DNA of 64,000 nucleotides from SAR86 cluster bacterium AG-349-I13 (GCA_003278815.1 QCDB01000001.1:126001-190000); one strand, 5' to 3'. Shown: positions 31,819 through 42,997, counted from the first letter of the stretch. Made by a program: numbers and translations. The notes: a model not told the origin generated them from the letters alone.

Positions 31819-32916
31819 TTATAAAAGAAGTGGCATTAATACAAGAACCTGGTTAGAGTCACCACTTTCGACAAGTGCGCTTTTATCGCTTCCGAAGCTT
31901 ATGAGCGATATCTCTTCTTCATCAACGGTGCCAAGCACTTCCTTAAGATAATTTACATTAAAAGCAATATCAAAACTATCAGCACCTCCCACAACGTCTA
32001 ATTTCTCTTCTGCGGACTCTTGGTCTGGATTATGAGCGGATATATCTAGTACTCCAGATTCTGTTTTAAGTTTCACCCCTTTAAACTTTTCACTGGTTAA
32101 TACACTTACTCTAGACAATGAATCCAGCATATTTTTTCTATTAAAAGTTATTTTTGAACCTTCGCCCTGTGGAACAACTTGGTTATAGTTCGGGTAATTT
32201 CCATCAATAAGTTTAGATTTAAATGTAAATTTTTTAGACATAAATACAATGTTGTTGGTGTTTATATAAAACTCAATATCATCATCTTGTTTAGGGAGAA
32301 TTTTCATTAACTCAACAACAGTTTTTCTAGGAATAATGCCTGTGAAATCTCCATCACTATCAAGTGTTGATTTATAAATTGAAAGTCTATGGGCGTCTGT
32401 AGCCACCATATTTAGTGAGTTTTCAGTTTTTTCAAACAAACACCCGTTAAGGTAGTGCCTCCAGTCTTGGTTGGCCATTGCGAAAGAGGTTTTTTGAAAA
32501 AGCTCAAAAAGTTTACTTGATGAAATTTTATGGGTTGTGTCGCTTTTCACTACATCAAAGTCGGGAAAATCTGAGCCAGGGATTGTTGAAAGATTATATT
32601 TTCCGGAAGATGATCTGACGGTTAGTTTTGAACTTTCTTCATTGAGCTCAAAAGAGACTTGCCCTTCTGGAAGCTCTCTAATAATGTCAGCTGCTTTCTT
32701 TGCAGGAATAGTTGTTTCGCCTGGTTGTTCAATGTTGGCCCCAACCAACAACACATCTAGCTCTACCTCTAAATCTGTGCTTAAAAGCCTTATAGATTCT
32801 GCTTCGCACCTAATTAGGATGTTGCTCAAAATAGGCAGTGTTTGTTTTTTATCTGCTACTGCCGCCAAAGACTGAAACTCATTAATTATTTCTGATTTGT
32901 CTATTTTAAATTTCAT
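31819..32916 (-). CDS. dnaN: DNA polymerase III beta subunit (sliding clamp)
   Basis: 365 residues, three similar clamp domains. Recognisable segments: LPILSNILI at the start, TIPAKKAADIIRELP, WRHYLNGCLFE, ATDAHRLS and the C-terminal VLVLMPLLL. It follows dnaA after one base and precedes recF by eight, so dnaA-dnaN-recF-gyrB is one operon. Confidence 0.98.
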   Translation of the reverse strand: MKFKIDKSEIINEFQSLAAVADKKQTLPILSNILIRCEAESIRLLSTDLEVELDVLLVGANIEQPGETTIPAKKAADIIRELPEGQVSFELNEESSKLTVRSSSGKYNLSTIPGSDFPDFDVVKSDTTHKISSSKLFELFQKTSFAMANQDWRHYLNGCLFEKTENSLNMVATDAHRLSIYKSTLDSDGDFTGIIPRKTVVELMKILPKQDDDIEFYINTNNIVFMSKKFTFKSKLIDGNYPNYNQVVPQGEGSKITFNRKNMLDSLSRVSVLTSEKFKGVKLKTESGVLDISAHNPDQESAEEKLDVVGGADSFDIAFNVNYLKEVLGTVDEEEISLISFGSDKSALVESGDSNQVLVLMPLLL

Positions 32917-32917
32917 T

Positions 32918-34216
32918 CTAAGCCGAAAGACTTCTTCTTAATTTTTTATAATCTTCATCAATCTCAAGGTTGTCTTTCTTGAGTTCTTTGGTTTTCTCAC
33001 AGGCATGTATGACTGTGGTATGGTCTCTGCCGCCAAAAGCTTCACCAATTTCTGGTAGGCTATGATTTGTAAGCTCTTTAGACAGGGCCATTGCCACCTG
33101 TCTTGGTCTTGCGATGGATCTGTTTCTTCTTTTTGAAAGCAAATCACTCATTTTTATATTGTAGTAGTCTGCTACCACCCGTTGTATGTTGCTAATCGTT
33201 ACCATTTTTGCCTGGATAGCCAAAACATCTCTTAAAGACTCTTTAATTAGCTCAACGTTTATGTCTGATTTAGCAAACTTTGCATTTGCAGCAACCCTTT
33301 TTAAAGCGCCTTCTAGCTCTCTAACATTTGACTTTACCTGTTGTGCTATGAAAAATGCGCACTCTTCAGGCAGGTCTAAGCTCATTTCCTCTGCTTTTTT
33401 GAGAAGAATAGCTGTTCTTGTTTCAAGGGCTGGTGGATCAATCACCACAGACAAACCCCACCCAAACCTTGATTTAAGCCTGTCCTCAAGCCCTTCAATT
33501 TCTTTAGGGTATCTGTCGCAAGAAAATATCATAATATTTCCACTTTCAATAAGACTATTAAAGGTATGGAAGAGCTCGTCCTGAGATTGTTCTTTTCCAG
33601 CAAAAAACTGAATATCATCTATTAACAGTGCGTTAAGACCTCTATAGAATTTTTTAAATTCGTTTATCGCACCAAGCTGCAAGGCCTTAACCATGTCACT
33701 TACAAACCTTTCTGAATGCACATAACATATTTTTGCGTTGGGCCTTTCTTCTAAAAGCCTGTTTCCTATTGCATGCATTAAGTGTGTTTTACCCAGCCCG
33801 ACACCACCATAAACGAAAAGTGGATTATATTCGGTTTGTGACGCTTGTTCAGCCACTTGTTGAGCGGCAGCCAAAGCAATTTGGTTAGACTTTCCAGTTA
33901 CAAATGTATTGAATGTGTAGTTTTTATTAAGGCCGGTTGTTTGGGGTTGTGTTTGTGTCGATGGCTTTACAGAAACATTCAAAATAAATTTGTTTCTACC
34001 GATGTTGTTTTCTAGTAGTGTGGTGATTTGAGGCAGATATTTTTCTTTAAACAAGTCCCCCACAAAATTGTTGGGCGCATAAATATTAAAGTTATTTTCT
34101 TTTAAATCGAACTGAAGCGGTTTTATCCAAGAGTTGATTTCTGTGCTGTTTAGATCTTTCTCTAGCTCTTTAACGCACTGGTTAAAAATATTTATTGTTG
34201 AAACCTTGTTAGACAT
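32918..34216 (-). CDS. dnaA: chromosomal replication initiator DnaA
   Basis: 432 residues, shorter than E. coli's 467 through a short domain II. Domain I is about residues 1-80. The AAA+ domain has Walker [17 protein letters not shown] and Walker [13 protein letters not shown]. Domain IV has the DnaA signature [14 protein letters not shown], which reads DnaA boxes. A one-mismatch DnaA box overlaps its own start codon. Confidence 0.98.
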   Translation of the reverse strand: MSNKVSTINIFNQCVKELEKDLNSTEINSWIKPLQFDLKENNFNIYAPNNFVGDLFKEKYLPQITTLLENNIGRNKFILNVSVKPSTQTQPQTTGLNKNYTFNTFVTGKSNQIALAAAQQVAEQASQTEYNPLFVYGGVGLGKTHLMHAIGNRLLEERPNAKICYVHSERFVSDMVKALQLGAINEFKKFYRGLNALLIDDIQFFAGKEQSQDELFHTFNSLIESGNIMIFSCDRYPKEIEGLEDRLKSRFGWGLSVVIDPPALETRTAILLKKAEEMSLDLPEECAFFIAQQVKSNVRELEGALKRVAANAKFAKSDINVELIKESLRDVLAIQAKMVTISNIQRVVADYYNIKMSDLLSKRRNRSIARPRQVAMALSKELTNHSLPEIGEAFGGRDHTTVIHACEKTKELKKDNLEIDEDYKKLRRSLSA

Positions 34217-34224
34217 GTCGATAA
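34216..34224 (+). promoter_or_regulatory. DnaA box with one mismatch
   Basis: TGTCGATAA differs from the consensus TGTGGATAA (complement of TTATCCACA) at one base. It overlaps the dnaA start codon, a position that would allow autoregulation. Confidence 0.45.
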
Positions 34225-34296
34225 GTTTATAATACTTAAGCTTTTTAAAACATGTAATAAATACGTTGTTTTTTTGTTAAAAAACTGTGGATAACT
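34217..34296. promoter_or_regulatory. dnaA-rpmH divergent region, candidate oriC
   Basis: 80 bases, strongly AT-rich, with T-runs. Genes face away from it on both sides over many kilobases, the usual arrangement at a replication origin, and pseudomonads carry oriC between dnaA and rpmH. It holds one perfect DnaA box near the rpmH start and a degenerate one at the dnaA start. TATTAT/TATAAA on the minus strand could be the dnaA -10. It is very short for a complete oriC, so neighbouring coding DNA may contribute. Confidence 0.5.
34286..34294 (+). promoter_or_regulatory. consensus DnaA box
   Basis: TGTGGATAA, a perfect complement of TTATCCACA. It lies two bases before the rpmH ATG, in the place where a ribosome-binding site would be expected. 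Confidence 0.7.
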
Positions 34297-34431
34297 ATGA
34301 AAAGAACTCTAAAAGTAACAAATATTAAAAGAAAAAGAACTCACGGGTTCAGGGAAAGAATGTCAACCAAGGCTGGTAGGTCTGTGCTTTCAAACAGAAG
34401 GTTGAAAGGCAGAAAATCACTAGCCGTATAA
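34297..34431 (+). CDS. rpmH: 50S ribosomal protein L34
   Basis: 44 residues, standard length, very basic. The sequence begins [18 protein letters not shown] and continues [15 protein letters not shown], then KGRK, the L34 signature. The usual position between dnaA and rnpA confirms it. No Shine-Dalgarno sequence precedes the ATG. Confidence 0.97.
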   Translation: MKRTLKVTNIKRKRTHGFRERMSTKAGRSVLSNRRLKGRKSLAV

Positions 34432-34436
34432 CCTTA

Positions 34437-34757
34437 ATGGGAAAAGAGCTTACCCTCTCGAAAAACCAGAGAAAAAAGAAACTAACCAAAGAGATGTTTG
34501 GGTGGAGTGTGTTTAAGGTCACAAATGAGGTTTCTGTTTTTTTTAACACCAGCAACGAAAACAAAAGCTCTATTTTAGTATCGGTTCCAAAAAAAGCGGT
34601 CAAAGAAGCTCATAAAAGAAATCTGTTAAAAAGAAGGGTAAAAGAAGTCTTCAGATTAAACGCAAAGAGAGAAAAGTCCGTAGATTATTTGGTAAGATTT
34701 AACAAGTTTGTTGAAGGTTTCGAAAGCAACCTTGAGGATTTTTTTAAAAATGTATAA
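34437..34757 (+). CDS. rnpA: ribonuclease P protein component
   Basis: 106 residues, binds the RNase P RNA for tRNA 5' maturation. The RNR signature is in AHKRNLLKRRVKE, preceded by VSVPKKAVK. It follows rpmH by five bases. yidD, normally next, is absent and yidC starts inside the rnpA end. Confidence 0.93.
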   Translation: MGKELTLSKNQRKKKLTKEMFGWSVFKVTNEVSVFFNTSNENKSSILVSVPKKAVKEAHKRNLLKRRVKEVFRLNAKREKSVDYLVRFNKFVEGFESNLEDFFKNV

Positions 34758-36255
34758 CCCAAGAACAATATTCGCGTCTTTGTCTCTCGTCCTTGTGTTG
34801 GGATTAATTTATGAGTGGAATTCCGGCAGCAAAACAACAAAGCTAGAGCGGTCTGTTTTGGTGCAAAATTCTGCTGGGCTTTCGGGACATGAGATGATTA
34901 GCAACAATAATCTTGATTTATACATCGACACAGCGGACGGCTCAATCAAAGAGGCCTTCCTGTATGAAAAAGAGCGCGATGATGGTCTTGTGAAAACAAG
35001 GCTCATGTCGAACGATGATCTTTTAAAGTTTTATTTTAAAACCTCAATATCAGGCTTCCGAAACAGCGCCCCTTTTGAAGTAAAGAGCAAAACTAGCAGC
35101 TCTATTGTTCTTGAGGGAGCAGACCCAAACGGAAACATATTGGAAAAAGTTTTTTATTTTGAAGGACCAAACACTGTAAGGATTGATGATAGCTTAAAGC
35201 TGGTTTCGTCTTCGTTTGGCAACATTTCTGCTTTTAAAACCTTCTACCGAAACAAGAACAAATCCATTGATTATGGCGTTTCTTTTTCAAGAGACCATTT
35301 GGCTTACAGCACCAGCGATGATGTTTTTAATGATGAACAAATCACATCTATTAGGAGCAGAGAAGACTACACAGGAAACTGGATTGGTTATTCTCAAAAA
35401 CACTTTGTGGTTGCTGTTTTTGATAAGAACAACCAACAAAAAATATCACTATACCCACAAGATGATAGTGGGGTTTATAGGTTTGGGTTATCAGAGGAGG
35501 CTGTGCCTACTTCTGGGGGCTATGTTTCTACAACAAGTCTTTTTTTAGGGCCCAAGCAGAAAACCGTTTTAGAGACTGTTGCACCTCACTTCAAATATAA
35601 TCTTGATCTTGGTTTTGTTTATGGAATAGGTGAGTTTCTTATTGTGGTGCTAAACTTCTTTCACTCTTTGGTGGGTGATTGGGGTTTTGCAATTGTTTTA
35701 CTAACGCTTGCTTTCAAGATTTTGTTGTCGCCCCTTCAGATAATGCAAATAAACTCCATGGTGAAAATGAGACAGCTTCAACCAAAAATCCAAGAAATTC
35801 AAAACCTATATAAAAATGATCAACAAAAGATTGGTATGGAGATGATGCAGCTTTATAAGAAGGAAAGGTTTAACCCTTTGGCTGGGTGTTTTCCCATGAT
35901 ACCTCAGCTGCCTATCTTCTTGGCGATGTTTTGGGTAACCAGAGAGGCTTTTGAGTTTAGGGGCGCAGCCTTTTTGTGGATACCTGATCTGGCTGAATCT
36001 GACCCCTTTATGATCGCCCCAATTCTCATGGGGGGGATGATGTATTTGTCTCAGCTTATGATGCCAAAACCACCACAAACCCAGGGGATGCAGGCTCAAA
36101 TTTCACGCCAAATGATGATTGTGTTTCCTCCCATGCTAACTCTTATATTTTTGTTTATGCCGGCAGGTGTTGTTATATATTCTGTTATCAATATGGCGCT
36201 TTCAATTATCCCTCAGGCAATAGTTTTAAGAAACGTAGACCCCGATGGCGGGTAA
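34750..36255 (+). CDS. yidC: membrane protein insertase YidC
   Basis: Inserts and folds inner-membrane proteins. 501 residues from the ATG, which gives the canonical N-terminal membrane anchor; a TTG 14 codons upstream would add charged residues before it. A periplasmic beta domain (about 50-310) precedes the conserved five-helix core with GDWGFAIVLLTLAFKILL, NPLAGCFPMIPQLPIF and a C-terminal VIYSVINMALS. It overlaps rnpA by 8 and mnmE by 11 bases. Confidence 0.96.
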   Translation: MYNPRTIFASLSLVLVLGLIYEWNSGSKTTKLERSVLVQNSAGLSGHEMISNNNLDLYIDTADGSIKEAFLYEKERDDGLVKTRLMSNDDLLKFYFKTSISGFRNSAPFEVKSKTSSSIVLEGADPNGNILEKVFYFEGPNTVRIDDSLKLVSSSFGNISAFKTFYRNKNKSIDYGVSFSRDHLAYSTSDDVFNDEQITSIRSREDYTGNWIGYSQKHFVVAVFDKNNQQKISLYPQDDSGVYRFGLSEEAVPTSGGYVSTTSLFLGPKQKTVLETVAPHFKYNLDLGFVYGIGEFLIVVLNFFHSLVGDWGFAIVLLTLAFKILLSPLQIMQINSMVKMRQLQPKIQEIQNLYKNDQQKIGMEMMQLYKKERFNPLAGCFPMIPQLPIFLAMFWVTREAFEFRGAAFLWIPDLAESDPFMIAPILMGGMMYLSQLMMPKPPQTQGMQAQISRQMMIVFPPMLTLIFLFMPAGVVIYSVINMALSIIPQAIVLRNVDPDGG

Positions 36256-37537
36256 AGGCCTTGACCCTATATTTGCACAAGGCTCGGCACCCGGCCGTTC
36301 AGCCATAGCTGTTATTCGGGTGTCCGGAAAACTGCCAGCCTCTTTATATAGTGAATTAAAAATTAATGAAAGTAAGCGTTCTTTTTTTTTAAGAGAGCTT
36401 GATTTCGGTAATTTCGTTGATAGTTGTCTTGTCCTAAATTTTCCTGCGCCAAACTCTTATACGGGAGAAAGCATGCTTGAGATTCACTCGCACGGTAATC
36501 AACTAATTGTTTCTGAGCTCTTTCGCTGGCTTGAAAAAAGAGGCCTAAGAGAAGCAGAAGCTGGTGAGTTTAGCAAAAGAGCTTTTCTAAATAATAAGAT
36601 CAGCCTGTTTCAGGCTGAGGGGATTTCGCTTGGAATAGAGGCCGAGACAAAAGACCAGCTAATTGCTTTAGATTCTTTTAGGTCTGGGGTTTTGTCAAAA
36701 AAAATTGAAAGCATTATTTCTCAACTAAATGCTGTCTTAGTCGAACTGGAAGCTCAGCTTGATTTTTCTGATGAAGAGAGTGTTGCAGAAACAAAGTCTG
36801 ATGTCATACAAAAATCGCTTAATGCCGTGCTTGTGGAATTGGATGGTTTATTAAAAAACTATGCTCCTTATGAAAAAAACTCATTAAAGAAGAGGGTGGT
36901 TTTAGTGGGCCGACCAAACGTAGGTAAGTCCTCAATTTTTAACGCATTATTAGATGAAGAAGTTGCAATTGTTTCTAAAGTGGCTGGCACAACAAGGGAC
37001 GTAGTAAGAAAAGTGTTGCCGCTTTCAGGCTTTGAAGTTGAGATTGAAGATACCGCGGGGCTTCGCTCTGAAACAAACGATGAAATTGAAAAAACTGGTA
37101 TGGGTTTAACAGTAAAAGCCGCTGCCTCTGCGGACCTGTTGATATACGTAATAGATAACGCAAAAGAAGTCGTCCCAGAAAAATTCAAAGACCATTCTTT
37201 GGTTGTTTTTAACAAGTGTGATTTAGGCTCGCCACCGCCCTCTTTCTCTGGGCTTAAAGTTTCTGCGAAGTCTGGTGAGGGTATAGATCTTTTGCTTGAA
37301 AAAATGCGAAATCTAGCAACAAGCAGCTCTGGACAAAAGCTTGTTTCAGAAAGAACTCACAAGAAGCTCGAAGACGCAATGAAAATAATATCTAAAAAAG
37401 TGGTAGGTGCTGATTTTTTTGAATTGACTGCTCAAAACATAAGAGATGCTAACCAAGAGCTTAAAGAAATATATGGTGACCTCGACAATGAAAAAATACT
37501 TGACCAGATTTTTAATAACTTCTGTATAGGTAAATAG
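36245..37537 (+). CDS. mnmE: tRNA modification GTPase MnmE
   Basis: With MnmG makes the cmnm5 modification of U34 in tRNA. 430 residues: N-terminal tetrahydrofolate-binding domain (APGRSAIAVIRVSG, PNSYTGESMLEIHSHG), helical domain, then a GTPase domain with GRPNVGKSSIFNALL, the K-loop/switch region VAGTTRDVV and DTAGLR. The C-terminus FCIGK has the catalytic cysteine. Confidence 0.97.
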   Translation: MAGKGLDPIFAQGSAPGRSAIAVIRVSGKLPASLYSELKINESKRSFFLRELDFGNFVDSCLVLNFPAPNSYTGESMLEIHSHGNQLIVSELFRWLEKRGLREAEAGEFSKRAFLNNKISLFQAEGISLGIEAETKDQLIALDSFRSGVLSKKIESIISQLNAVLVELEAQLDFSDEESVAETKSDVIQKSLNAVLVELDGLLKNYAPYEKNSLKKRVVLVGRPNVGKSSIFNALLDEEVAIVSKVAGTTRDVVRKVLPLSGFEVEIEDTAGLRSETNDEIEKTGMGLTVKAAASADLLIYVIDNAKEVVPEKFKDHSLVVFNKCDLGSPPPSFSGLKVSAKSGEGIDLLLEKMRNLATSSSGQKLVSERTHKKLEDAMKIISKKVVGADFFELTAQNIRDANQELKEIYGDLDNEKILDQIFNNFCIGK

Positions 37538-37722
37538 CTTTCCTGTTAAAAGTTTGTGGGTTTTTTTTTAATCACATATTGTCAACAGCCAAACAAGCCC
37601 AAATTAAGAATTTAAACACAAACAAATCATGCATTTTGATTTTTATAAAAGCCTTATAAAAAAGGTATAATTCGAAGTTATTAACAATAAAATGCAACCT
37701 TAATAATAACAATAAACAATAA
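37538..37722. promoter_or_regulatory. mnmE-mnmG intergenic region with mnmG promoter
   Basis: 185 bases, the longest non-coding stretch in the core region. TATAAT at 37666-37671 lies about 50 bases before the mnmG ATG. Bases 37651-37665 contain a small CCTT/AAGG inverted repeat. No DnaA boxes with fewer than two mismatches were found, and no clear terminator after mnmE beyond a run of T at 37561-37569. Confidence 0.45.
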
Positions 37723-39537
37723 ATGAATAATATATTTGATTTAGTAGTAATAGGTGGTGGGCACGCGGGTGTAGAAGCCGTGCTTGCCGGCAAAAGAATG
37801 GGCCTCAATGTTGCTTTAATCACATTAGATAAAACTAAAACTGGGCGCATGTCTTGTAATCCAGCCATTGGAGGCATAGGCAAGACACATTTAGCAAAGG
37901 AAATAGATGCGCTTGGTGGTTATATGGCAGAAGCAACTGATTTATCAGGCATTCAGTTTAGAACCTTAAACAAAAAGAAAGGTCCAGCTGTTCAAGCAAC
38001 AAGAGCGCAAGCTGATAAAGAACTTTATGAGAAAATGATTCAATCCAAAATAAAAAAAGAGGAAATCGAGACGTTTGAAGACGAGATTGTAGATTTCGAA
38101 GAAAAGAAAGGAGCGGTGCATGCCGCCATTGGTAAAAATAGCAAATATAAAGCAAAAGCTTTTGTGCTCACAACAGGAACATTTTTAAATGGGGCAATTT
38201 TAATAGGGAACAAAAAAAGAGAGGGAGGCAGGATAGATGAAAAAAAAGCATCCGGCCTGGAAAAATTTTTTGAAAAACAAAACTTGAAGGTGGGGCGGCT
38301 CAAAACAGGCACACCACCCAGATTAGCCAAAGAAACTATAAATTTTGAAGTGATGGAAGAACAGCCTGGAGACCAGGAAGTTTCTTATATGTCTTTTTTG
38401 GAAAACAAAAACCCTCACCCAAAACAAGTTTCCTGTTTTATCACAAAAACAAACACCAAGACTCACAACATAATCAAAAAAAACATCAACAAATCAGCAA
38501 TGTATTCTGGGTTAATAAGTGGGGTTGGGCCCAGGTATTGCCCTTCAATAGAAGACAAGATAATGAGATTTTCTTCAAAAGACAGCCATCAGATTTTTGT
38601 AGAGCCAGAAGGTCTTGAAAGCAATTGGATTTACCCAAACGGTATATCTACAAGCCTTCCAGCAGATGTACAGGAAGAATATATTAGGTCAATTAAAGGG
38701 TTTGAAAGTGCCACCATACTGCAGCAAGGCTATGCTGTTGAGTACGACTATATAGACCCAAGGAGCCTCGAAAAAACACTTAGGCTAAAACATTTTAAAA
38801 ACCTATTCTTGGCAGGACAAATCAACGGCACAACAGGCTATGAAGAAGCAGGAGCGCAAGGCATGGTAGCAGGCATAAACGCCTCTCTTTTAGTTAAAGG
38901 ACAAAACGAATGGGTTCCACAAAGACAAAGCAGCTATATGGGGGTTTTGGTTGACGACTTAACAAGGTTTGGGGTGAGCGAACCATACCGCATGTTTACG
39001 TCAAGAGCAGAACACAGGCTGGTGTTGAGACAAGATAATGCTGACGAAAGAATGTTCGAAGCTGGAAAAAGAATGGGCCTAATAAACAATGAAAGAGAAG
39101 AGGTTTTTTTAAAAAAACAAAAAGAAAAAAAAGAAAACCTTAGAGAGCTGAAAAAAACAAAAATAAAGCTCGGCGAGCAAACTAAAACAGCACACGACCT
39201 TTGCAAAAGAAACGACTTCACAATGGAAGAGGTTGCGCAAAAGCTGGCAAAAACCAACAAAAGGTTTGGAGAAACATATTACGACATACGCTACTCTGGA
39301 TATGTAAACAAACAGAAAAGGGAGCTTGAAAAACTGCAAAACCTAGAAGAGCTTGATTTGGGGCTAATATTTGATTATGCCGAGGTTATAGGACTCTCTG
39401 GCGAGGTTACAGAAAAGCTCAACAAAACAAAACCTAAAAACCTGTTTGAAGCCTCAAGCGTAGAGGGTATAACTCCGGCAGCCTTAAATGTGCTGACCAT
39501 CCACTTAAAAAAAATAGATGCAATCAGAACAAGCTGA
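37723..39537 (+). CDS. mnmG: tRNA uridine-5-carboxymethylaminomethyl enzyme MnmG
   Basis: FAD-dependent partner of MnmE, 604 residues. The FAD motif GGGHAGVEA lies near residue 11. Signatures [23 protein letters not shown] (conserved Cys), [20 protein letters not shown] and [12 protein letters not shown] are present. Its coding strand is richer in A and C than yidC-mnmE upstream. It overlaps rsmG by 20 bases. Confidence 0.98.
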   Translation: MNNIFDLVVIGGGHAGVEAVLAGKRMGLNVALITLDKTKTGRMSCNPAIGGIGKTHLAKEIDALGGYMAEATDLSGIQFRTLNKKKGPAVQATRAQADKELYEKMIQSKIKKEEIETFEDEIVDFEEKKGAVHAAIGKNSKYKAKAFVLTTGTFLNGAILIGNKKREGGRIDEKKASGLEKFFEKQNLKVGRLKTGTPPRLAKETINFEVMEEQPGDQEVSYMSFLENKNPHPKQVSCFITKTNTKTHNIIKKNINKSAMYSGLISGVGPRYCPSIEDKIMRFSSKDSHQIFVEPEGLESNWIYPNGISTSLPADVQEEYIRSIKGFESATILQQGYAVEYDYIDPRSLEKTLRLKHFKNLFLAGQINGTTGYEEAGAQGMVAGINASLLVKGQNEWVPQRQSSYMGVLVDDLTRFGVSEPYRMFTSRAEHRLVLRQDNADERMFEAGKRMGLINNEREEVFLKKQKEKKENLRELKKTKIKLGEQTKTAHDLCKRNDFTMEEVAQKLAKTNKRFGETYYDIRYSGYVNKQKRELEKLQNLEELDLGLIFDYAEVIGLSGEVTEKLNKTKPKNLFEASSVEGITPAALNVLTIHLKKIDAIRTS

Positions 39538-40093
39538 GACGCTTAAAAGGCTCGCAGCCTTAATTTCAGAAAAAAACAAACAGCACAACCTAACTTCAGC
39601 AAAGACAGCGACAGAGCTTTACGAGAACCACATAAACGACTGTGTTCAGGCCTTTAAAAAAACGCAAAAAACCCTCAGCGAAACCGTTATAGACTGCGGG
39701 TCAGGTGCGGGTCTCCCTGGCCTTGTCTGGGCCATATTAGACACAAGTAAAAGCTTTTATACTGTAGACAGCACCCACAAAAAAACATCATTTCAGAAGC
39801 ATGCAATAAGGGAGCTGGGCCTTAAAAACGTGATTGCTGTCAATGACAGAATCCAAAACGTCGCTCTAGAACAAGAAAACACCATAGTATTCAAGGCCTT
39901 TTCTTCTCTTAAAGAGGGCGCCCTTAGTATCAATAAAAAAAACAACCACAAAAACTTGCTGTTTCTTAAAAAGGACGACGAAAAAACAAAACAAGAGATA
40001 TTAGAAGCGTCTTCTTTGTTATATGATTACAAAAGGCACGAGTATGAGTCAAACGACACGAAGATGCTCGTGATCGAGCTTTATGACAGTTAA
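39518..40093 (+). CDS. rsmG: 16S rRNA m7G527 methyltransferase
   Basis: 191 residues, SAM-dependent. The SAM motif is [15 protein letters not shown], preceded by the NLTSAK segment and followed by [11 protein letters not shown]. The mnmG-rsmG-parA-parB order is classical. It overlaps parA by 11 bases. Confidence 0.95.
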   Translation: MQSEQAETLKRLAALISEKNKQHNLTSAKTATELYENHINDCVQAFKKTQKTLSETVIDCGSGAGLPGLVWAILDTSKSFYTVDSTHKKTSFQKHAIRELGLKNVIAVNDRIQNVALEQENTIVFKAFSSLKEGALSINKKNNHKNLLFLKKDDEKTKQEILEASSLLYDYKRHEYESNDTKMLVIELYDS

Positions 40094-40865
40094 AATAGCC
40101 GTAACAAACCAAAAGGGAGGTGTTGGAAAAACAACCACAGCGGTTAATTTGGCTGCGACCCTTGCCAAAGTTAATAGAAAAGTTCTTTTAATTGATATCG
40201 ACCCACAGGCGAACGCAACCTCAGCGGCGGGCGTAGAAAAAAACACCAAAGACTCTCTTTATGAGCTCTTTGAAAACAAACTAAATCTCGAAGAGTGCGT
40301 GGTTAAAGCTACTGGAGGATACGAAATATTGCCCGCTAACTCAAACCTTATAGCTACAGAAAAAATTATTGAACAAACCAAGAATAGGGAAAAATTCTTC
40401 TCTAAACACCTCAAAAAAAACATCAACAAATACGACTACGTTTTGTTTGACTGCCCCCCATCTCTTAACCTTCTTACTATTAATGCAATGGAATATTGTA
40501 AAAAAGTATTGGTGCCTGTGCAGTGTGAGTATTATGCGCTGGAAGGCCTGGTTACCCTCAAAAGCACAATTGACCAACTCAACAGCGCGCTAGGCCTAAA
40601 GATCGAGATAGTGGCAATTCTTAGAACAATGGCCGACTGGCGAAACCGCTTAACCAGAGAGGTATCTGCCCAGCTTGAAAAACACTTTAAAAAAATTGTT
40701 TTGAACACAATAATACCGAGAAACGTTAGGCTGGCAGAAGCGCCAAGCTATGGCCAATCTATAGTTGATTATGATATAAAATCAATTGGTGCGGAGGCTT
40801 TTTTAAGCCTGTCCGGCGAATTTATTAGGAAATTTGAAAATGGCAAAAAAAACATCTCTAAATAA
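40083..40865 (+). CDS. parA: chromosome partition ATPase ParA
   Basis: Walker-type ATPase moving ParB-parS complexes, 260 residues. The deviant Walker A is NQKGGVGKTTTAVNLAA at residue 8; Walker A' IDIDPQANAT and Walker B YVLFDCPPSLNLL follow. It overlaps parB. Partner sites are the parS-like sequences in recF. Confidence 0.96.
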   Translation: MTVKIAVTNQKGGVGKTTTAVNLAATLAKVNRKVLLIDIDPQANATSAAGVEKNTKDSLYELFENKLNLEECVVKATGGYEILPANSNLIATEKIIEQTKNREKFFSKHLKKNINKYDYVLFDCPPSLNLLTINAMEYCKKVLVPVQCEYYALEGLVTLKSTIDQLNSALGLKIEIVAILRTMADWRNRLTREVSAQLEKHFKKIVLNTIIPRNVRLAEAPSYGQSIVDYDIKSIGAEAFLSLSGEFIRKFENGKKNISK

Positions 40866-41715
40866 AGGGCTACAGGCACTGTTGGGCGAGGTTGCACCAA
40901 AAACCACAGAACCAAAAACCACACCAAACAAAACAAAAAAAGCAAACAAAACCTCACCTGCCAGCGAAATCAATATAAGTGCAATTAAAGCAAACCAATA
41001 CCAACCAAGAACTACCTTTGATGAGAAGAAGCTTAAAGAGCTTTCAGAGTCAATAAAAAAACACGGTGTAATTCAGCCCGTATTACTGAGACAGGAGGGC
41101 AAAGGATATGAGCTTATTGCTGGAGAGAGAAGGTTAAGGGCTTCTAAACTCGCAGGCCTAAAAAAAATACCAGCAGTGGTTGCAAAAATATCTAATACAC
41201 AGTCTTTGGAGATCGCAATTCTTGAAAATGTTCAAAGAGAAGACCTTAATCCGCTTGAGGTTTCGAAAGGCTACCAAAGACTGAAAGAGGAGTTTGGTTA
41301 TACACAAGATCAGGTCGCCAAGAGCGTTGGAAAGCCTCGAAGCTCAATAGCAAACTCACTAAGACTATTATCATTACCAGAAAAAGCACAAACCGAGCTA
41401 GAGAAGGGCTCTATATCAGAAGGTCACGCCAAGGTTTTATTGGGAGTTGATCCATCAAAAATAGAAGTTATTCTTCAAAGAATTTTATCAGAACAGCTCT
41501 CCGTAAGGGCTTTAGAAAGCTCACTAAGCAATACGAATAAAAACCAGACCAACAAGAGAGAAAAATCAAGGGACGAGCTCAACCTAGAGTCGGCTTTGAG
41601 CTCAAAGCTTGGGTCGAAAGTAAGAATTGATGATGTCAAAGGAAAAGGCAAAATGACTATCAAATATTATTCTTATGACGAGCTTGATGGAATCATTGAG
41701 AAAATATCATCTTAA
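40840..41715 (+). CDS. parB: chromosome partition protein ParB
   Basis: 291 residues from the ATG; a TTG two codons upstream is less likely. The N-terminus SLNKGLQALLG is the ParA-stimulating segment typical of ParB. CTP-binding motif GERRLRA and the helix-turn-helix YTQDQVAKSVGKPRSSIANSL follow, then a C-terminal dimerisation domain. It overlaps parA by 26 bases. Confidence 0.96.
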   Translation: MAKKTSLNKGLQALLGEVAPKTTEPKTTPNKTKKANKTSPASEINISAIKANQYQPRTTFDEKKLKELSESIKKHGVIQPVLLRQEGKGYELIAGERRLRASKLAGLKKIPAVVAKISNTQSLEIAILENVQREDLNPLEVSKGYQRLKEEFGYTQDQVAKSVGKPRSSIANSLRLLSLPEKAQTELEKGSISEGHAKVLLGVDPSKIEVILQRILSEQLSVRALESSLSNTNKNQTNKREKSRDELNLESALSSKLGSKVRIDDVKGKGKMTIKYYSYDELDGIIEKISS

Positions 41716-42750
<1,035 letters not shown>

Positions 42751-42755
42751 GGAGG
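42751..42755 (+). promoter_or_regulatory. strong ribosome-binding site of atpE
   Basis: GGAGG eight bases before the ATG at 42764. It decides the atpE start: an upstream in-frame start at 42737 would add nine residues unrelated to the family. A strong site suits the high copy number of subunit c. Confidence 0.75.
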
Positions 42756-42763
42756 TTGTGAAT

Positions 42764-42994
42764 ATGGAAGTAGAAGCTGCAAGATTTATCGGAGCAGGGC
42801 TAATGTTTGGTTTAGCTGCAATCGGAGCTGGAGTGGGCGCGGGCGTTTTAAGCTCAAAGCTAATCGAGTCAATTGCTAGACAACCAGAGCTGGAAGATCA
42901 ATTAAGACCTACATACTTTTTAGGTATTGGTCTTGTCGATGCTGTGCCAATGATTTCAGTTGGTCTGGCGTTTTATGTATTATTTGTTGCTTAA
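42764..42994 (+). CDS. atpE: ATP synthase F0 subunit c
   Basis: 76 residues forming the two-helix c-ring hairpin. Helix 1 carries the AAIGAGVGAGVL glycine pattern; the polar loop is ARQPELEDQL; the proton-carrying Asp is in GLVDAVPMISVGL. No residues indicating a sodium site are evident, so a proton-driven enzyme is expected. Confidence 0.97.
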   Translation: MEVEAARFIGAGLMFGLAAIGAGVGAGVLSSKLIESIARQPELEDQLRPTYFLGIGLVDAVPMISVGLAFYVLFVA

Positions 42995-42997
42995 AAA

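Noticed and set aside
37520-37545. SGI1-type island at the mnmE 3' end
   Set aside because: The mnmE end resembles the known integration site, but no displaced second copy of it and no integrase were found downstream; mnmG follows directly.
37538-37722. E. coli-style oriC next to mnmG
   Set aside because: The region is AT-rich, but every DnaA-box-like 9-mer has at least two mismatches, and gene orientation does not change here.
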